A DNA stretch of 44,501 bases from Pseudoalteromonas sp. OOF1S-7 (GTDB taxonomy: Bacteria > Pseudomonadota > Gammaproteobacteria > Enterobacterales > Alteromonadaceae). Both the position numbers and the translations under genes were made by a program. Within the stretch, counting starts at the first letter, position 1; every line of letters begins with the position of its first letter. Below are positions 33,891 through 43,174 of this stretch, piece by piece. Below the pieces are notes generated by a model that had not been told where the DNA came from, ran no database searches, and saw only the letters and a program-made list of their open reading frames with translations. The stretch spans positions 1 through 44,501 of the forward strand of contig NZ_JAKRFZ010000028.1 of the NCBI RefSeq assembly GCF_022347765.1, given 5' to 3'.

Positions 33891-34870
33891 TAATAACTCC
33901 ACTGAATTCCAGCTGAAAGAGAAAGGTTGGTGTATTCTATATCTGGCACCGTACGACGATTGCCATCCGACTCAGAGATGGCATCGCGCTCCTTGTAGGA
34001 AACATCGACCCCTGCCATCACGGCAATGGTCTTAAAAATCTGATAACGGACGCCCGCACGTGCCTGTATACCCCAGCCGTTAAACGTCTCACTGAGGGTT
34101 TTTTCTATGGTCCGGGTATTTTGCACCCGAGTATAAACGGGGAGCGTGATTTCACCATCTGCATACCAGCTAAATTTATTAAAGGCATCCTGTAATTTGC
34201 TGTCGTAGCGCAGCCCCGCTGCAGCTATGATACTCATTTGATCTTCTGTGGTGGAAACCACAGACTGTAAGTTGCCAGGTAACCCTTCAAGGCCTCCCGT
34301 ACCGATGTTGTTTTGTCCAGGTAAATTAAAACGGGCTACCGGATCATCATCACCACGTGGTGCAGACTGCAGCACCTGATCAAACTGACCAGCGCCGGGC
34401 TGTGCGAACTGGAAGTCAGAGCGGGTAAAACTGGTTGTGAATACCCGTCCACCCATAGTCACTTGCAGTGCACGCGTCAGATTGTAGGCGGCACTCAAGG
34501 CAATCTCGTTAGATTTCACTTTAAAGTCGTTGGTCTGCACTGCACCAAATTGATGTGTCACTGAACTGTCATTCGGATCCGTGAAATCGTTCACATACCA
34601 GGTTTCGGTATCCAGGCCTGTGTATATGGTTGCGGCCGTTCCGATGTACACACCCCAGTCATCGTTTATGCCTGAGTAGGAAAGCTGCCTTATTGTGGGG
34701 TTACTGACGGTGGCATCCTGGGTCAGACGACCCAGGCCGCTCAAATCGTTGAGCGCTTCACTGTAGTCGATTGATTCAAAACCAAGTCTAATTTCACTAT
34801 AAGAAGGGTTGGGTGCTGCCGCAGCAGTGCCTGTCACCAGACAACACGCCATAATGAGCGATTTATTCAT
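33890..34870 (-). CDS. Outer membrane beta-barrel protein
   Basis: 326 residues starting at MNKSLIMACCLVTG, a signal peptide cleaved after the AAAA stretch (about residue 20), with AAGG about 8 nt before this ATG; an ATG at 34909 is in frame but would precede the signal. The mature part has alternating polar/aromatic strands (for example DDWGVYIGTAATIYTG, ALQVTMGGRVF, ISLSAGIQWSY) and ends in W-S-Y, the aromatic C-terminal signal for BAM insertion. No specific family recognised. It leads the lipoprotein set downstream. Confidence 0.85.
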   Translation of the reverse strand: MNKSLIMACCLVTGTAAAAPNPSYSEIRLGFESIDYSEALNDLSGLGRLTQDATVSNPTIRQLSYSGINDDWGVYIGTAATIYTGLDTETWYVNDFTDPNDSSVTHQFGAVQTNDFKVKSNEIALSAAYNLTRALQVTMGGRVFTTSFTRSDFQFAQPGAGQFDQVLQSAPRGDDDPVARFNLPGQNNIGTGGLEGLPGNLQSVVSTTEDQMSIIAAAGLRYDSKLQDAFNKFSWYADGEITLPVYTRVQNTRTIEKTLSETFNGWGIQARAGVRYQIFKTIAVMAGVDVSYKERDAISESDGNRRTVPDIEYTNLSLSAGIQWSY

Positions 34871-35075
34871 AACGTTAAACCTTGCGCAGAGTGGACTGAA
34901 AAGTAACACAAGGACAAACCTACCACTCCCTGGTTACAGATTCTTACATTATCGTACAATAATAAATCAGCCCGTTAGATAGTCAAGAAACTAAATGGAC
35001 TTTAACGCACTGAAACAATATGAAAAACTTAATAAAAATAGCCGTTTTAGTTTAGTTCTAACGTGCACCAGAAGC

Positions 35076-35101
35076 AAAAGAGCCAGCTTAAAGCTGGCTC
35101 T
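35076..35101 (-). terminator. Terminator of acnB
   Basis: AGAGCCAGC (35079-35087) pairs with GCTGGCTCT (35093-35101) 23 nt past the acnB stop; the minus strand then reads UUUUGCUU, a modest U tract. An 89-codon plus-strand frame in this area overlaps acnB and I do not call it a gene. Confidence 0.75.
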
Positions 35102-35123
35102 GTCAGGGTTCTTACTCTGTGAT

Positions 35124-37721
35124 TTAAACCGCTTGCTGGATAATCACACTATCTGCTTTTTTGGTGTATCTGGGCATTTTATGGAAATTCAGGTAGCGGT
35201 AGGTATCTGCCGCCGTAGCATTGATCCGCTCGGCATATTCCTGATATTCCGTCGGGGTCGGTAATTTACCCATAATAGCCGCAACGGCAGCAAGCTCTGC
35301 AGATGCCAAATAGACATGAGCACCAGTCCCTAAACGATTGGGAAAATTGCGCGTTGAGGTAGACACCACAGTCGCTTTGTCCGCGACCCGGGCCTGGTTG
35401 CCCATACACAAAGAACACCCCGGCGTTTCGATGCGCGCACCAACACGACCATAAATACCGTAGTAACCCTCATCTGTCAGCTGATCCCTATCCATTTTAG
35501 TTGGTGGGGCAACCCACAGCTGAGTTGGCAAGCGACCACCAAAGTTGTCGAGCAGTTTACCTGCCGCTCTGAAATGGCCAATATTGGTCATGCACGATCC
35601 GATAAAGACCTCATCAATTGTCTCACCGGTTACCTCAGACAATAAACGTGCATCATCCGGATCGTTCGGCGCACACAAGATGGGTTCCTTGATGTCAGCC
35701 AAATCAATCTCAATCGTATGTGCGTACTCAGCATCCTGATCAGCTGCCATCAGCTTGGGATTCGCCAACCACTCTTCCATCTTTGTGATACGGCGCTCTA
35801 TCGTACGAACATCACCATAGCCCTCAGAAATCATCCACTTCAGCATGACGATATTGGAATTGAGGTACTCTTCGATAGACTCTTGAGATAACTTAACCGT
35901 ACAACCCGCTGCTGAGCGCTCGGCCGATGCATCGGACAGCTCAAATGCTTGTTCTACGGTGAGGTGTTCTACCCCTTCAATTTCAAGGATGCGACCAGAG
36001 AACTCATTGATCTTGCCTTTCTTTTCAACCGTAAGCAGGCCTTGTTTGATAGCGTAGTATGGAATCGCATGCACTAAATCACGTAGTGTGATCCCAGGCT
36101 GCATCTCGCCCTTAAACCGAACCAGTACAGATTCTGGCATATCCAGTGGCATCACACCGGTTGCCGCCGCGAAGGCCACAGCACCGGAGCCTGCCGGGAA
36201 TGAAATACCCAACGGGAAACGCGTATGGGAATCACCGCCCGTGCCCACAGTGTCGGGTAGCAACATACGGTTCAGCCATGAGTGGATCACGCCATCACCA
36301 GGGCGCAGTGAAACACCGCCACGATTCATGATGAAATCTGGCAAGGTATGGTGAGTATTTACATCGATAGGCTTAGGGTATGCCGAAGTATGACAAAATG
36401 ATTGCATCGTCAGATCAGCGGAAAAGCCCAGGCATGCCAGATCTTTTAACTCATCCCGGGTCATTGGACCTGTGGTATCCTGCGAGCCGACTGTGGTCAT
36501 AGTCGGTTCACAATACTGACCAGGGCGTACTCCAGGCATATTACAGGCACGACCAACCATTTTCTGCGCCAGTGTGAACCCTTTTCCTGAATCTTCAATT
36601 AGCTTAGGTTTGCAGAAAATCTCTTCCGGCTCCATACCCAGTGACTGCCGTGCCTTGTCTGTCAGACCGCGACCAATGATCAAAGGGATTCGGCCACCCG
36701 CGCGCACTTCATCAAGGATCACCTCTGATTTTAAGCTGAATGTGGTGATCACCTCGTCGCTGCCATGGCGCTTCACGATGCCTTCATATGGGTAGATGTC
36801 AATTTGGTCGCCCATGTTCAGATCATCTACTGGCAACTCGATAGGTAAAGCACCTGAATCTTCCATCGTATTGAAGAAAATAGGTGCGATCTTACCGCCC
36901 AGGCATACCCCCCCCACGCGCTTGTTCGGCACAAACGGAATATCGTCACCCATAAACCACAGGACTGAATTTGTAGCCGATTTACGTGAAGAACCCGTAC
37001 CAACCACATCCCCGACATACGCCAGCGGCAACGCTTTTTGTTTCAGCGCCTCCAATTGAGTAACCGGGCCAATCTCACCCGCCTTGTCCGGGTTGATACC
37101 ATCACGCTCATTTTTCAACATGGCCAGAGCGTGTAATGGGATATCGGGTCGTGACCAGGCATCAGGGGCCGGAGACAGATCATCCGTATTCGTTTCACCT
37201 GTGACTTTAAAAACAGTGACGGAGATTTTTTCTGCGACTGCTGGTTTTTCCAGGAACCACTCAGCGTTGGCCCAAGACTCAATCACTTGCTTTGCAAAGG
37301 TATTCCCAGCTTTGGCTTTTTCCTCAACATCATAAAAGGCATCAAACATCAGCAGAGTATGGGACAGCCCTTTCACTGCGATTGGTGCAAGCTCATCAAC
37401 ATCCAGCAGTTCTATCATAGGGGCAATGTTGTAGCCGCCCAGCATAGTACCCAGCAACTCTGCTGCATAGGCTTTCGAGAGCAAAGGTGACGTCGCTTCA
37501 CCTTTGGTGATTGCCGCTAAAAAGCCAGCTTTCACATATGCCGCATCATCCACCCCTGGAGGTATACGATTGATAAAAAGATCGACAATAAATTCTTCTT
37601 CACCTGCTGGTGGCGTTTTCAATAACTCGATCAGTTCTGCCGTTTGTTGCGCATCCAGCGGTTTGGGAACAATCCCCTGTGCTGCGCGCTCTTCAACATG
37701 TTTGCGATATTCTTGAAGCAC
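35124..37721 (-). CDS. acnB: Aconitate hydratase B
   Basis: 865 residues, the E. coli AcnB length, and nearly collinear with it. It interconverts citrate and isocitrate in the TCA cycle through a [4Fe-4S] cluster. The N-terminal HEAT-like domain starts MLQEYRKHVEERAAQG, and the cluster cysteines are visible in IGSCMTNIGHF and GCSLCMGNQ near the C-terminal third. Translation starts at GTG 37721, with AGAGGG 8 nt before. AcnB can also bind mRNA as an iron-free regulator in other bacteria. It is a single-gene unit with its own promoter and terminator. Confidence 0.98.
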   Translation of the reverse strand: MLQEYRKHVEERAAQGIVPKPLDAQQTAELIELLKTPPAGEEEFIVDLFINRIPPGVDDAAYVKAGFLAAITKGEATSPLLSKAYAAELLGTMLGGYNIAPMIELLDVDELAPIAVKGLSHTLLMFDAFYDVEEKAKAGNTFAKQVIESWANAEWFLEKPAVAEKISVTVFKVTGETNTDDLSPAPDAWSRPDIPLHALAMLKNERDGINPDKAGEIGPVTQLEALKQKALPLAYVGDVVGTGSSRKSATNSVLWFMGDDIPFVPNKRVGGVCLGGKIAPIFFNTMEDSGALPIELPVDDLNMGDQIDIYPYEGIVKRHGSDEVITTFSLKSEVILDEVRAGGRIPLIIGRGLTDKARQSLGMEPEEIFCKPKLIEDSGKGFTLAQKMVGRACNMPGVRPGQYCEPTMTTVGSQDTTGPMTRDELKDLACLGFSADLTMQSFCHTSAYPKPIDVNTHHTLPDFIMNRGGVSLRPGDGVIHSWLNRMLLPDTVGTGGDSHTRFPLGISFPAGSGAVAFAAATGVMPLDMPESVLVRFKGEMQPGITLRDLVHAIPYYAIKQGLLTVEKKGKINEFSGRILEIEGVEHLTVEQAFELSDASAERSAAGCTVKLSQESIEEYLNSNIVMLKWMISEGYGDVRTIERRITKMEEWLANPKLMAADQDAEYAHTIEIDLADIKEPILCAPNDPDDARLLSEVTGETIDEVFIGSCMTNIGHFRAAGKLLDNFGGRLPTQLWVAPPTKMDRDQLTDEGYYGIYGRVGARIETPGCSLCMGNQARVADKATVVSTSTRNFPNRLGTGAHVYLASAELAAVAAIMGKLPTPTEYQEYAERINATAADTYRYLNFHKMPRYTKKADSVIIQQAV

Positions 37722-37811
37722 AATTTGGCCCTCTTGGTGACGTGAACAGACAATTAAATTTTGAAGTCAGCAACCTCAATAAATTTACGTATATATAAAA
37801 TATGATGATTT

Positions 37812-37840
37812 ATTATAAGGTCTTAGAGTATAGATGAAAA
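37812..37840 (-). promoter_or_regulatory. Candidate promoter of acnB
   Basis: The minus strand reads TTTTCA (37835-37840), 17 nt, consensus TATAAT (37812-37817), giving a leader of about 85 nt. The rest of the AT-rich gap 37722-37940 holds no gene. Confidence 0.55.
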
Positions 37841-37940
37841 TCAAACGACCACTAAGTCGCCTTATACTCACTATAAGCTTTATGAATATGAGGTCATGAA
37901 AAATATATTTACATGAATGATTAAAGGGCAGGGAAAGCAT

Positions 37941-37964
37941 AAAAAAGCCCGGATATTTCCGGGC
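37941..37964 (-). terminator. Terminator of the OmpA-family gene
   Basis: GCCCGG (37947-37952) pairs with CCGGGC (37959-37964) and the minus strand ends in UUUUUU (37941-37946), 20 nt past the stop. Confidence 0.88.
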
Positions 37965-37984
37965 CTATGTAAAACAGGTTAGGA

Positions 37985-39037
37985 CTAACGCTGTACCTTA
38001 ACACGCTCGATAGATTTCACTTTTGCTTCTACACGACGGTTTTCAGCATGAGCTTGTGCAGAGTCTCCCATATTCTTCAGACGCTCTTCACCAAAGCCCA
38101 CCGTTGTGATGCGCATTTCATCGATGCCCGTCTCAATGAGCTGTTTTGCTACGGCATCCGCACGCTTCTTAGACAGCCACTTGTTGTACTCAGCCTTACC
38201 CACGGCTGAAGTATGGCCTTCGAGCACAACTGTTGTTTCTGGATGCTCATTCAGGAAACGTACAACAGCCTGGATATCATCAAGATATTGCTGTGATACA
38301 CTGGAGTTGTTATTTGGAAAGCGCACCAGCAGGCTCACTGTGACTTCTTTATCTTCATATAAAGTGCACCCCTGAGCATCAACCGCATCCGTCATCGGTG
38401 TGTTGGCGCACTGGTCATCCATGTCATAAATACCATCTTTATCAGTATCTACAGGTGCCGCTACAACAACCACAGGTTCCGGCTCTGGCGCTGGTGCAGG
38501 CTCAACAGGCTTGCTATTGTTCGAACCGCCAAAGAAGTAATTGATACCTAGCTTCGCACCTACGTCGGTGTAACCGCGATCAATCCCCTGATAGATAGCC
38601 GTTTCAAAGTTAGCGGCAAAATTCTCACTAAAATGATGACGATAGCCCGCCCCCACATTGGCAAAGGTATTGCTGTCGAACACATCAATTGACTTCAGGC
38701 CGAACAGCGCATAGAAAGGGCCACCATTAAAGTGGTAAAGGCCATCAATGCCGATTCTGTCACCATCAACTGAGTCATTACGTAATCCAGACAAGTCAAA
38801 GTCCATATCAGCATACTCAATACGACCACTCCAGTACTTGCTGAATCGGTAGCCCAGCTCAGCGCCCCAACCCGTTGAATCATCAACAGTGACACCGGCA
38901 GCATCCCGGCTATTCTCCCACTCGGCATTATAGTAGTCACCAAAGAGCCCTAAATATAGGCCCTCTTTATGGTCATCCGCATGCGCACCGGTTGCCAACA
39001 AAGCTGTCACAACAACGCTCAGCATTCTTAGTTTCAT
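37985..39037 (-). CDS. OmpA-family outer membrane protein
   Basis: 350 residues. A signal peptide (MKLRMLSVVVTALLATGAHA) is followed by an eight-stranded barrel-like N-terminal region (about 20-180), a Pro/Glu/Val linker, one thrombospondin type-3-like calcium motif (DTDKDGIYDMDDQC near 208-221) and a C-terminal peptidoglycan-binding OmpA domain with LEGHTSAVGKAEYNKWLSKKRA. It probably anchors the outer membrane to the cell wall. Two adjacent ATG codons (39040, 39037) follow GGGAAGG; the second has better spacing. Confidence 0.93.
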   Translation of the reverse strand: MKLRMLSVVVTALLATGAHADDHKEGLYLGLFGDYYNAEWENSRDAAGVTVDDSTGWGAELGYRFSKYWSGRIEYADMDFDLSGLRNDSVDGDRIGIDGLYHFNGGPFYALFGLKSIDVFDSNTFANVGAGYRHHFSENFAANFETAIYQGIDRGYTDVGAKLGINYFFGGSNNSKPVEPAPAPEPEPVVVVAAPVDTDKDGIYDMDDQCANTPMTDAVDAQGCTLYEDKEVTVSLLVRFPNNNSSVSQQYLDDIQAVVRFLNEHPETTVVLEGHTSAVGKAEYNKWLSKKRADAVAKQLIETGIDEMRITTVGFGEERLKNMGDSAQAHAENRRVEAKVKSIERVKVQR

Positions 39038-39148
39038 CATCCTTCCCTCTCTAAAATAATAGTGCAATCTGATAATTACAGTAATAATAGTAGATGATGT
39101 CTTAATATTTACTTAACACAATTTAGGAATTTTTTGTTAATTTTACAT

Positions 39149-40936
39149 TCAGCTCTGATGACCAAATAACACTCTGTACAAGCCTTGCTCCGCTACCAAA
39201 CTATGATGATCACCTGCTTGGCTCACTACACCATCGTCCAGCACATAGATTTGGTCTGCCTGGCGGATGGCACTCAAGCGGTGTGCAATAATAAGCGTGG
39301 TTCTGCCCGCTAAAAAGGTATTAAGATTACGATGGATTTTAGCTTCAGTTTCTACATCCAGCGCTGAAGTCGCCTCATCTAAAATAACGACTTTAGGATC
39401 AGCGGCAACCATACGAGCGATAGCCAGACGTTGCTTTTGCCCGCCAGATAATCGCACACCGTTTCGGCCCACCACAGTGTCGAGCTGTTGTGGTATTGCC
39501 ATCACAGTCTCGGCCAATTCAGCGACCTTTAACGCATGCCATAACTGTTTATCGTCACACGCTTTGCCCATAGCCAGGTTTTCCCGAATACTGGCATTGA
39601 ACAATATGGGGTGCTGTAGCACGGTGACAACGTGCTCCCGAATGGCATGAAAGCCAACCTCTTCAACAGAGGTATCGTTAAACAATATGTCCCCGGACTG
39701 CTTCTGATATAGCCCCAGTAACAATTGTACTAAGGTTGACTTACCTCCACCCGACACCGCCACTAAAGCTGTTTTCTTACCACTGGGTATACTCAGAGAA
39801 ACATCATTGAGCACCGGCAATCCATCTTGATAGGCAAAACTGACGTGGCGAAAATCGATTTGAATAGTTGGCTGATTGAAAATGTCGCTGTTTGTCGATT
39901 GCTGCGGCTCAGTACTGAATGCCAGTACTTGATTTAAGCGTTGAAGCGCTGCCGTAGCGCCGTAATAAGCATATTGAATGCTCAGGATCTCCTGCACCGG
40001 CCCCATCATAAACCACAAATAACCAAATACCGCAAATATCTGGCCTACAGTCAGATCGGAAAAGACCACCATCAACATGGCTATCGCACGAAATATTTCA
40101 AAGCCCAGTAAAAAAACAGTAAAGCTGAGACGGTTTATCGCATCCGTCTTCCATTGTGATTGCACCGAATGATGGCGAAGTGACTGTGCAGCCGCTACGA
40201 CAGTGTCAAAATAACTTTGCTCTCGCCGCATTGCTTTTAGCTGAGCAATCGCATCTAAGGTATCCACCAGGGCGGTCTGGAAAGCTTCGAACGCACTGTT
40301 CTGACGCTTTTTTAAATCCTTAACCCGTTTGCCAAATTGCCGGGAAAAATAAATCACAGCAGGGTTCAAGGTCAGAATGATCAGGCCTAACAGCCAGTCA
40401 ATCCATAATAGCACCACAGCGGTCCCTACAATCGTCAAAATCCCTATCAAGAAGCGAGAAAGCGTTTGGCTGATAAATCCATCCAGCGTCTCAATATCTG
40501 TGATGCATCGTGAACTGATCGCCGCAGCGCCCTGGGTTTCATACTCCCTGAGCTGTACCTTTGCCAGATGTCCTAACAGCCTTTCTCGGATACGGTAGGA
40601 GATGTCCTTCCCAATAATTGTGAACTGACGCGACTGTGCCACCCCCAATGCCAGCGCCCCTAAACGCATACACACTACAGCAATCAGGATTGATATGATA
40701 TAGCCCATCGCTCCCTGCCACTGAACTGGTAATAGGTGATTAAGGGTCTCCACTGCAGTACCAGGATGTCCCAGTAACACTTCGTCGACCAAAAGCGGCA
40801 TCATGAGCGGAATAGGCACGCTGACCAGCGCTGCACAAAAAGCGATCAGGTGTGCATAAATCAAAGGAGTTCTGTGTGTTAGTATCTGTCGTTTGATTTC
40901 CTGCCAGGTCAATGCCTGACCGCTCTGCTCTTTCAT
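39149..40936 (-). CDS. ABC exporter, fused transmembrane and ATPase domains (MsbA-like)
   Basis: 595 residues: six-helix transmembrane domain (about 25-320) joined to an ABC ATPase. The Walker A region reads AVSGGGKSTL (Lys399), with Ala in place of the first Gly of the usual GxSGxGKST. The signature is LSGGQKQRLAIARM, Walker B is VVILDEATSALD and the switch His is in IIAHRLS. A homodimer exporting lipids, peptides or drugs is likely. No N-terminal C39 peptidase domain exists, so it is not a double-glycine peptide processing transporter. Substrate unknown. Confidence 0.92.
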   Translation of the reverse strand: MKEQSGQALTWQEIKRQILTHRTPLIYAHLIAFCAALVSVPIPLMMPLLVDEVLLGHPGTAVETLNHLLPVQWQGAMGYIISILIAVVCMRLGALALGVAQSRQFTIIGKDISYRIRERLLGHLAKVQLREYETQGAAAISSRCITDIETLDGFISQTLSRFLIGILTIVGTAVVLLWIDWLLGLIILTLNPAVIYFSRQFGKRVKDLKKRQNSAFEAFQTALVDTLDAIAQLKAMRREQSYFDTVVAAAQSLRHHSVQSQWKTDAINRLSFTVFLLGFEIFRAIAMLMVVFSDLTVGQIFAVFGYLWFMMGPVQEILSIQYAYYGATAALQRLNQVLAFSTEPQQSTNSDIFNQPTIQIDFRHVSFAYQDGLPVLNDVSLSIPSGKKTALVAVSGGGKSTLVQLLLGLYQKQSGDILFNDTSVEEVGFHAIREHVVTVLQHPILFNASIRENLAMGKACDDKQLWHALKVAELAETVMAIPQQLDTVVGRNGVRLSGGQKQRLAIARMVAADPKVVILDEATSALDVETEAKIHRNLNTFLAGRTTLIIAHRLSAIRQADQIYVLDDGVVSQAGDHHSLVAEQGLYRVLFGHQS

Positions 40937-40939
40937 CGT

Positions 40940-42376
40940 TTAAGTACCACAAAATGTCTGGTAGGCTTGTTCATTCGACATAGTTGCCAACCACTGCGCA
41001 GGATAGGCCTGATATGAATAAGGGGTTTTGAGCGCATTCAGCCAGCTTGTAAATGCATCACTGTTCGCCCCCTGATTAAACTCTGCGATGAAGTACTCAA
41101 CCATATCATTGCGCGGAATTACGGCTGGGTTAACAGATTGCATGAGCGAGTGAGCTTCACAAAGATCACCCTCACAGATCCGCTTACGCCATTTTGTAAC
41201 CCAGTCAGCCAATGCCTCCGGCAAAGTATAGGTCGGCAATGGGCTGGTGTGTAATGAATTTGTGAGTGCAGCAAAAGTATTGGTATAGTCCAATTTATTT
41301 TGTTGCATCAGCGAAAGCAGCTCATTCAGCAATGCCTTATCAGACTCCTGCCAGGTGAGTAACCCGAGCTTTTTCGACCACATCCGTTGATAACCCTGAT
41401 TAAAGTCGTCTGCAAATTGACTTAAAACCTTTGAAAAACGTTCAAGTGCAGCGTCCTTATCATCGACCAACAGCATCAGAGATTCAGCCAGACGTCCACA
41501 GTTCCAACTGGCGATATTAGGCTGTTGACCAAATGCATAGCGCCCGTGCCGATCAATGGAACTAAACACTGTATCGAATGAAAAAGACTCCATCATGGCA
41601 CATGGACCATAATCTATGGTCTCGCCATTAATCAGGGTGTTATCTGTATTCATGACACCATGTATAAAGCCCACCTGCATCCACTTTAATATCAATGCAC
41701 ACTGCTGCTGACACACTTGATGGAAAAAGTCGAATACACGTGCCTCGCCGGTCGAGGTAATATCGCTAAAGTATTCACGAATGCATAACTCTACAAGTTG
41801 CTGCATTGCAGCTACATCTTTATTCATTGCCATCAGCTGAAAAGTACCAACCCGAATATGACTACGGGCGACTCGACATACAACGGCGCCCGGCTCCATT
41901 GCTCGTCGCATAACTTGTTGATTGGTGGACAAGACTGCCAGACAATGTGTCGTTGGGATGCCGAGCGAGTGCATGGCCTGACTCATGATATATTCCCGAA
42001 TTGCGGGACCGAGCGCGCAAAAACCATCGCCGCCCCGTGAAAACACCGTCGCGCCAGAACCCTTTAAATGCATATCATAGGCATGACCATCTGCTGCAAC
42101 AAACGAAGCTATCAGATGTGCCCGCCCGTCCCCAAGCTGTGGGTTAAACTGCCCAAACTGGTGGCCACAATAAGCCATAGCAACCGGTTGAATGTTGTCA
42201 ACCTGAGACAGGCCCGCAAGGTATTCCCTCAATTGCGGCAGGTTGACGTCAAGGCCTAAGTCAGACAGCACATTCCGGTTTGTGAGTAGTAACTGGGCTT
42301 GTTCAAACCGGCAGGGTTGTTGTGGGATCAGGTAAGTCTCTCCCAATTCGGTATAGCGGGGAAAATAATGGCCCAT
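40940..42376 (-). CDS. selO: Protein adenylyltransferase SelO (YdiU)
   Basis: 478 residues, equal to E. coli SelO. This pseudokinase-fold enzyme transfers AMP to protein Ser/Thr/Tyr residues in oxidative-stress responses. The lysine in HLKGSG (Lys105), the metal-binding GVMNTDN and DYGP motifs, and a Cys third from the C-terminus (TFCGT) are seen. The E. coli enzyme has a redox disulfide between that Cys and one near residue 272; the matching position here is not Cys. I chose ATG 42376, 7 nt after AGGAG; ATG 42382 overlaps the upstream stop (ATGA). Confidence 0.93.
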   Translation of the reverse strand: MGHYFPRYTELGETYLIPQQPCRFEQAQLLLTNRNVLSDLGLDVNLPQLREYLAGLSQVDNIQPVAMAYCGHQFGQFNPQLGDGRAHLIASFVAADGHAYDMHLKGSGATVFSRGGDGFCALGPAIREYIMSQAMHSLGIPTTHCLAVLSTNQQVMRRAMEPGAVVCRVARSHIRVGTFQLMAMNKDVAAMQQLVELCIREYFSDITSTGEARVFDFFHQVCQQQCALILKWMQVGFIHGVMNTDNTLINGETIDYGPCAMMESFSFDTVFSSIDRHGRYAFGQQPNIASWNCGRLAESLMLLVDDKDAALERFSKVLSQFADDFNQGYQRMWSKKLGLLTWQESDKALLNELLSLMQQNKLDYTNTFAALTNSLHTSPLPTYTLPEALADWVTKWRKRICEGDLCEAHSLMQSVNPAVIPRNDMVEYFIAEFNQGANSDAFTSWLNALKTPYSYQAYPAQWLATMSNEQAYQTFCGT

Positions 42377-42378
42377 AA

Positions 42379-43065
42379 TCATACTCCTACCTGGTTGTCG
42401 CCAACGCTGTAAGCAATAAGCTGACTTAATTCTTGCAACGAATATCCACTTTGTCCACGTAACTTATTGAAGAAAGCTTGTGCAGCGCGGAGTGATTGCT
42501 GGCTATGCAGCCCACCCGAGATCACTTCGTGCGTCCGTAAGTACGCTTCAACATCCCGACTCAGGATAAAAGTATCTTTACCAACAGCCCTGAGTGCGTA
42601 GGGACCGGTATTGCCGCCTAAACGACTACCTTGCTTTTTAAGTAATAACCAGAGTTCAATGATGTTGTCCTCGGGCCAATTTGCAATCAGCTCACTGAAG
42701 GAGCCATGCTCAAGCGCTAATTCATGAATCATCAAGCAGTTATCAGCAATACTTTGGACTTTTTTAAAGTTGCGAACAATACGCTCGTCCTGAGCTCGCT
42801 GTTCATACATGTCGGGCGACATATACAGTAGCTTCTCAATCGAAAAGTCCCAGAATACCTCCCGAAACCCTGCCCATTTGGTATTGATCACTGACCAGTA
42901 AAAGCCACTTTGAAATATTTTCCGAGTGAACTCCTCCAGCCACACGTCATCAGGAAGTTTTGCGAGCTGTGCTGAGGGCAATGGCTTGCTTAGTAGCGAC
43001 TCCAGTCTGTCCTTCGAGCCTTTGCGCTCACGCGCTCGTTCATAAATATCTAAGAAACTTTCCAC
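42379..43065 (-). CDS. DNA-3-methyladenine glycosylase I (Tag) homologue, degenerate
   Basis: 228 residues. The segment WLEEFTRKIFQSGFYWSVINTKWAGFREVFWDFSIEK and the following RIVRNFKKVQSIADNC helix match the PF03352 Tag fold. Differences from E. coli Tag are clear: the N-terminal zinc ligands are missing, and the essential Glu of the LEGQQAGLSW motif aligns to Lys in TRKIFQSGFYW. A 3-methyladenine excision activity is therefore doubtful. Its stop overlaps the selO start region (ATGA at 42379-42382), so the two are co-translated. Confidence 0.72.
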   Translation of the reverse strand: MESFLDIYERARERKGSKDRLESLLSKPLPSAQLAKLPDDVWLEEFTRKIFQSGFYWSVINTKWAGFREVFWDFSIEKLLYMSPDMYEQRAQDERIVRNFKKVQSIADNCLMIHELALEHGSFSELIANWPEDNIIELWLLLKKQGSRLGGNTGPYALRAVGKDTFILSRDVEAYLRTHEVISGGLHSQQSLRAAQAFFNKLRGQSGYSLQELSQLIAYSVGDNQVGV

Positions 43066-43174
43066 GGCTTAGCCTTTTATTTTAATCAATTGGTTAATCA
43101 CTTTTTAAGCTTATTCGTTTTATTCAACAATAAGCGCTATAGTTCTATGTAGCCCAGTTTTTAGAGCATGGTCG

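Noticed and set aside
25223..34909. Horizontally acquired genomic island
   Set aside because: There is no integrase, tRNA boundary, insertion sequence or direct-repeat edge, and although base composition looks somewhat more AT-rich to the right of 28 kb I could not measure it.
34995..35264. 89-codon plus-strand frame beside acnB
   Set aside because: Two thirds of it are antisense to acnB, it has no Shine-Dalgarno worth noting, and it covers the acnB terminator.
39149..40936. ABC exporter as the maturation and export protein for the Gly-Gly peptides
   Set aside because: It begins directly with membrane helices and has no C39 peptidase domain, and it is 13 kb away in another unit. A general exporter role remains possible.
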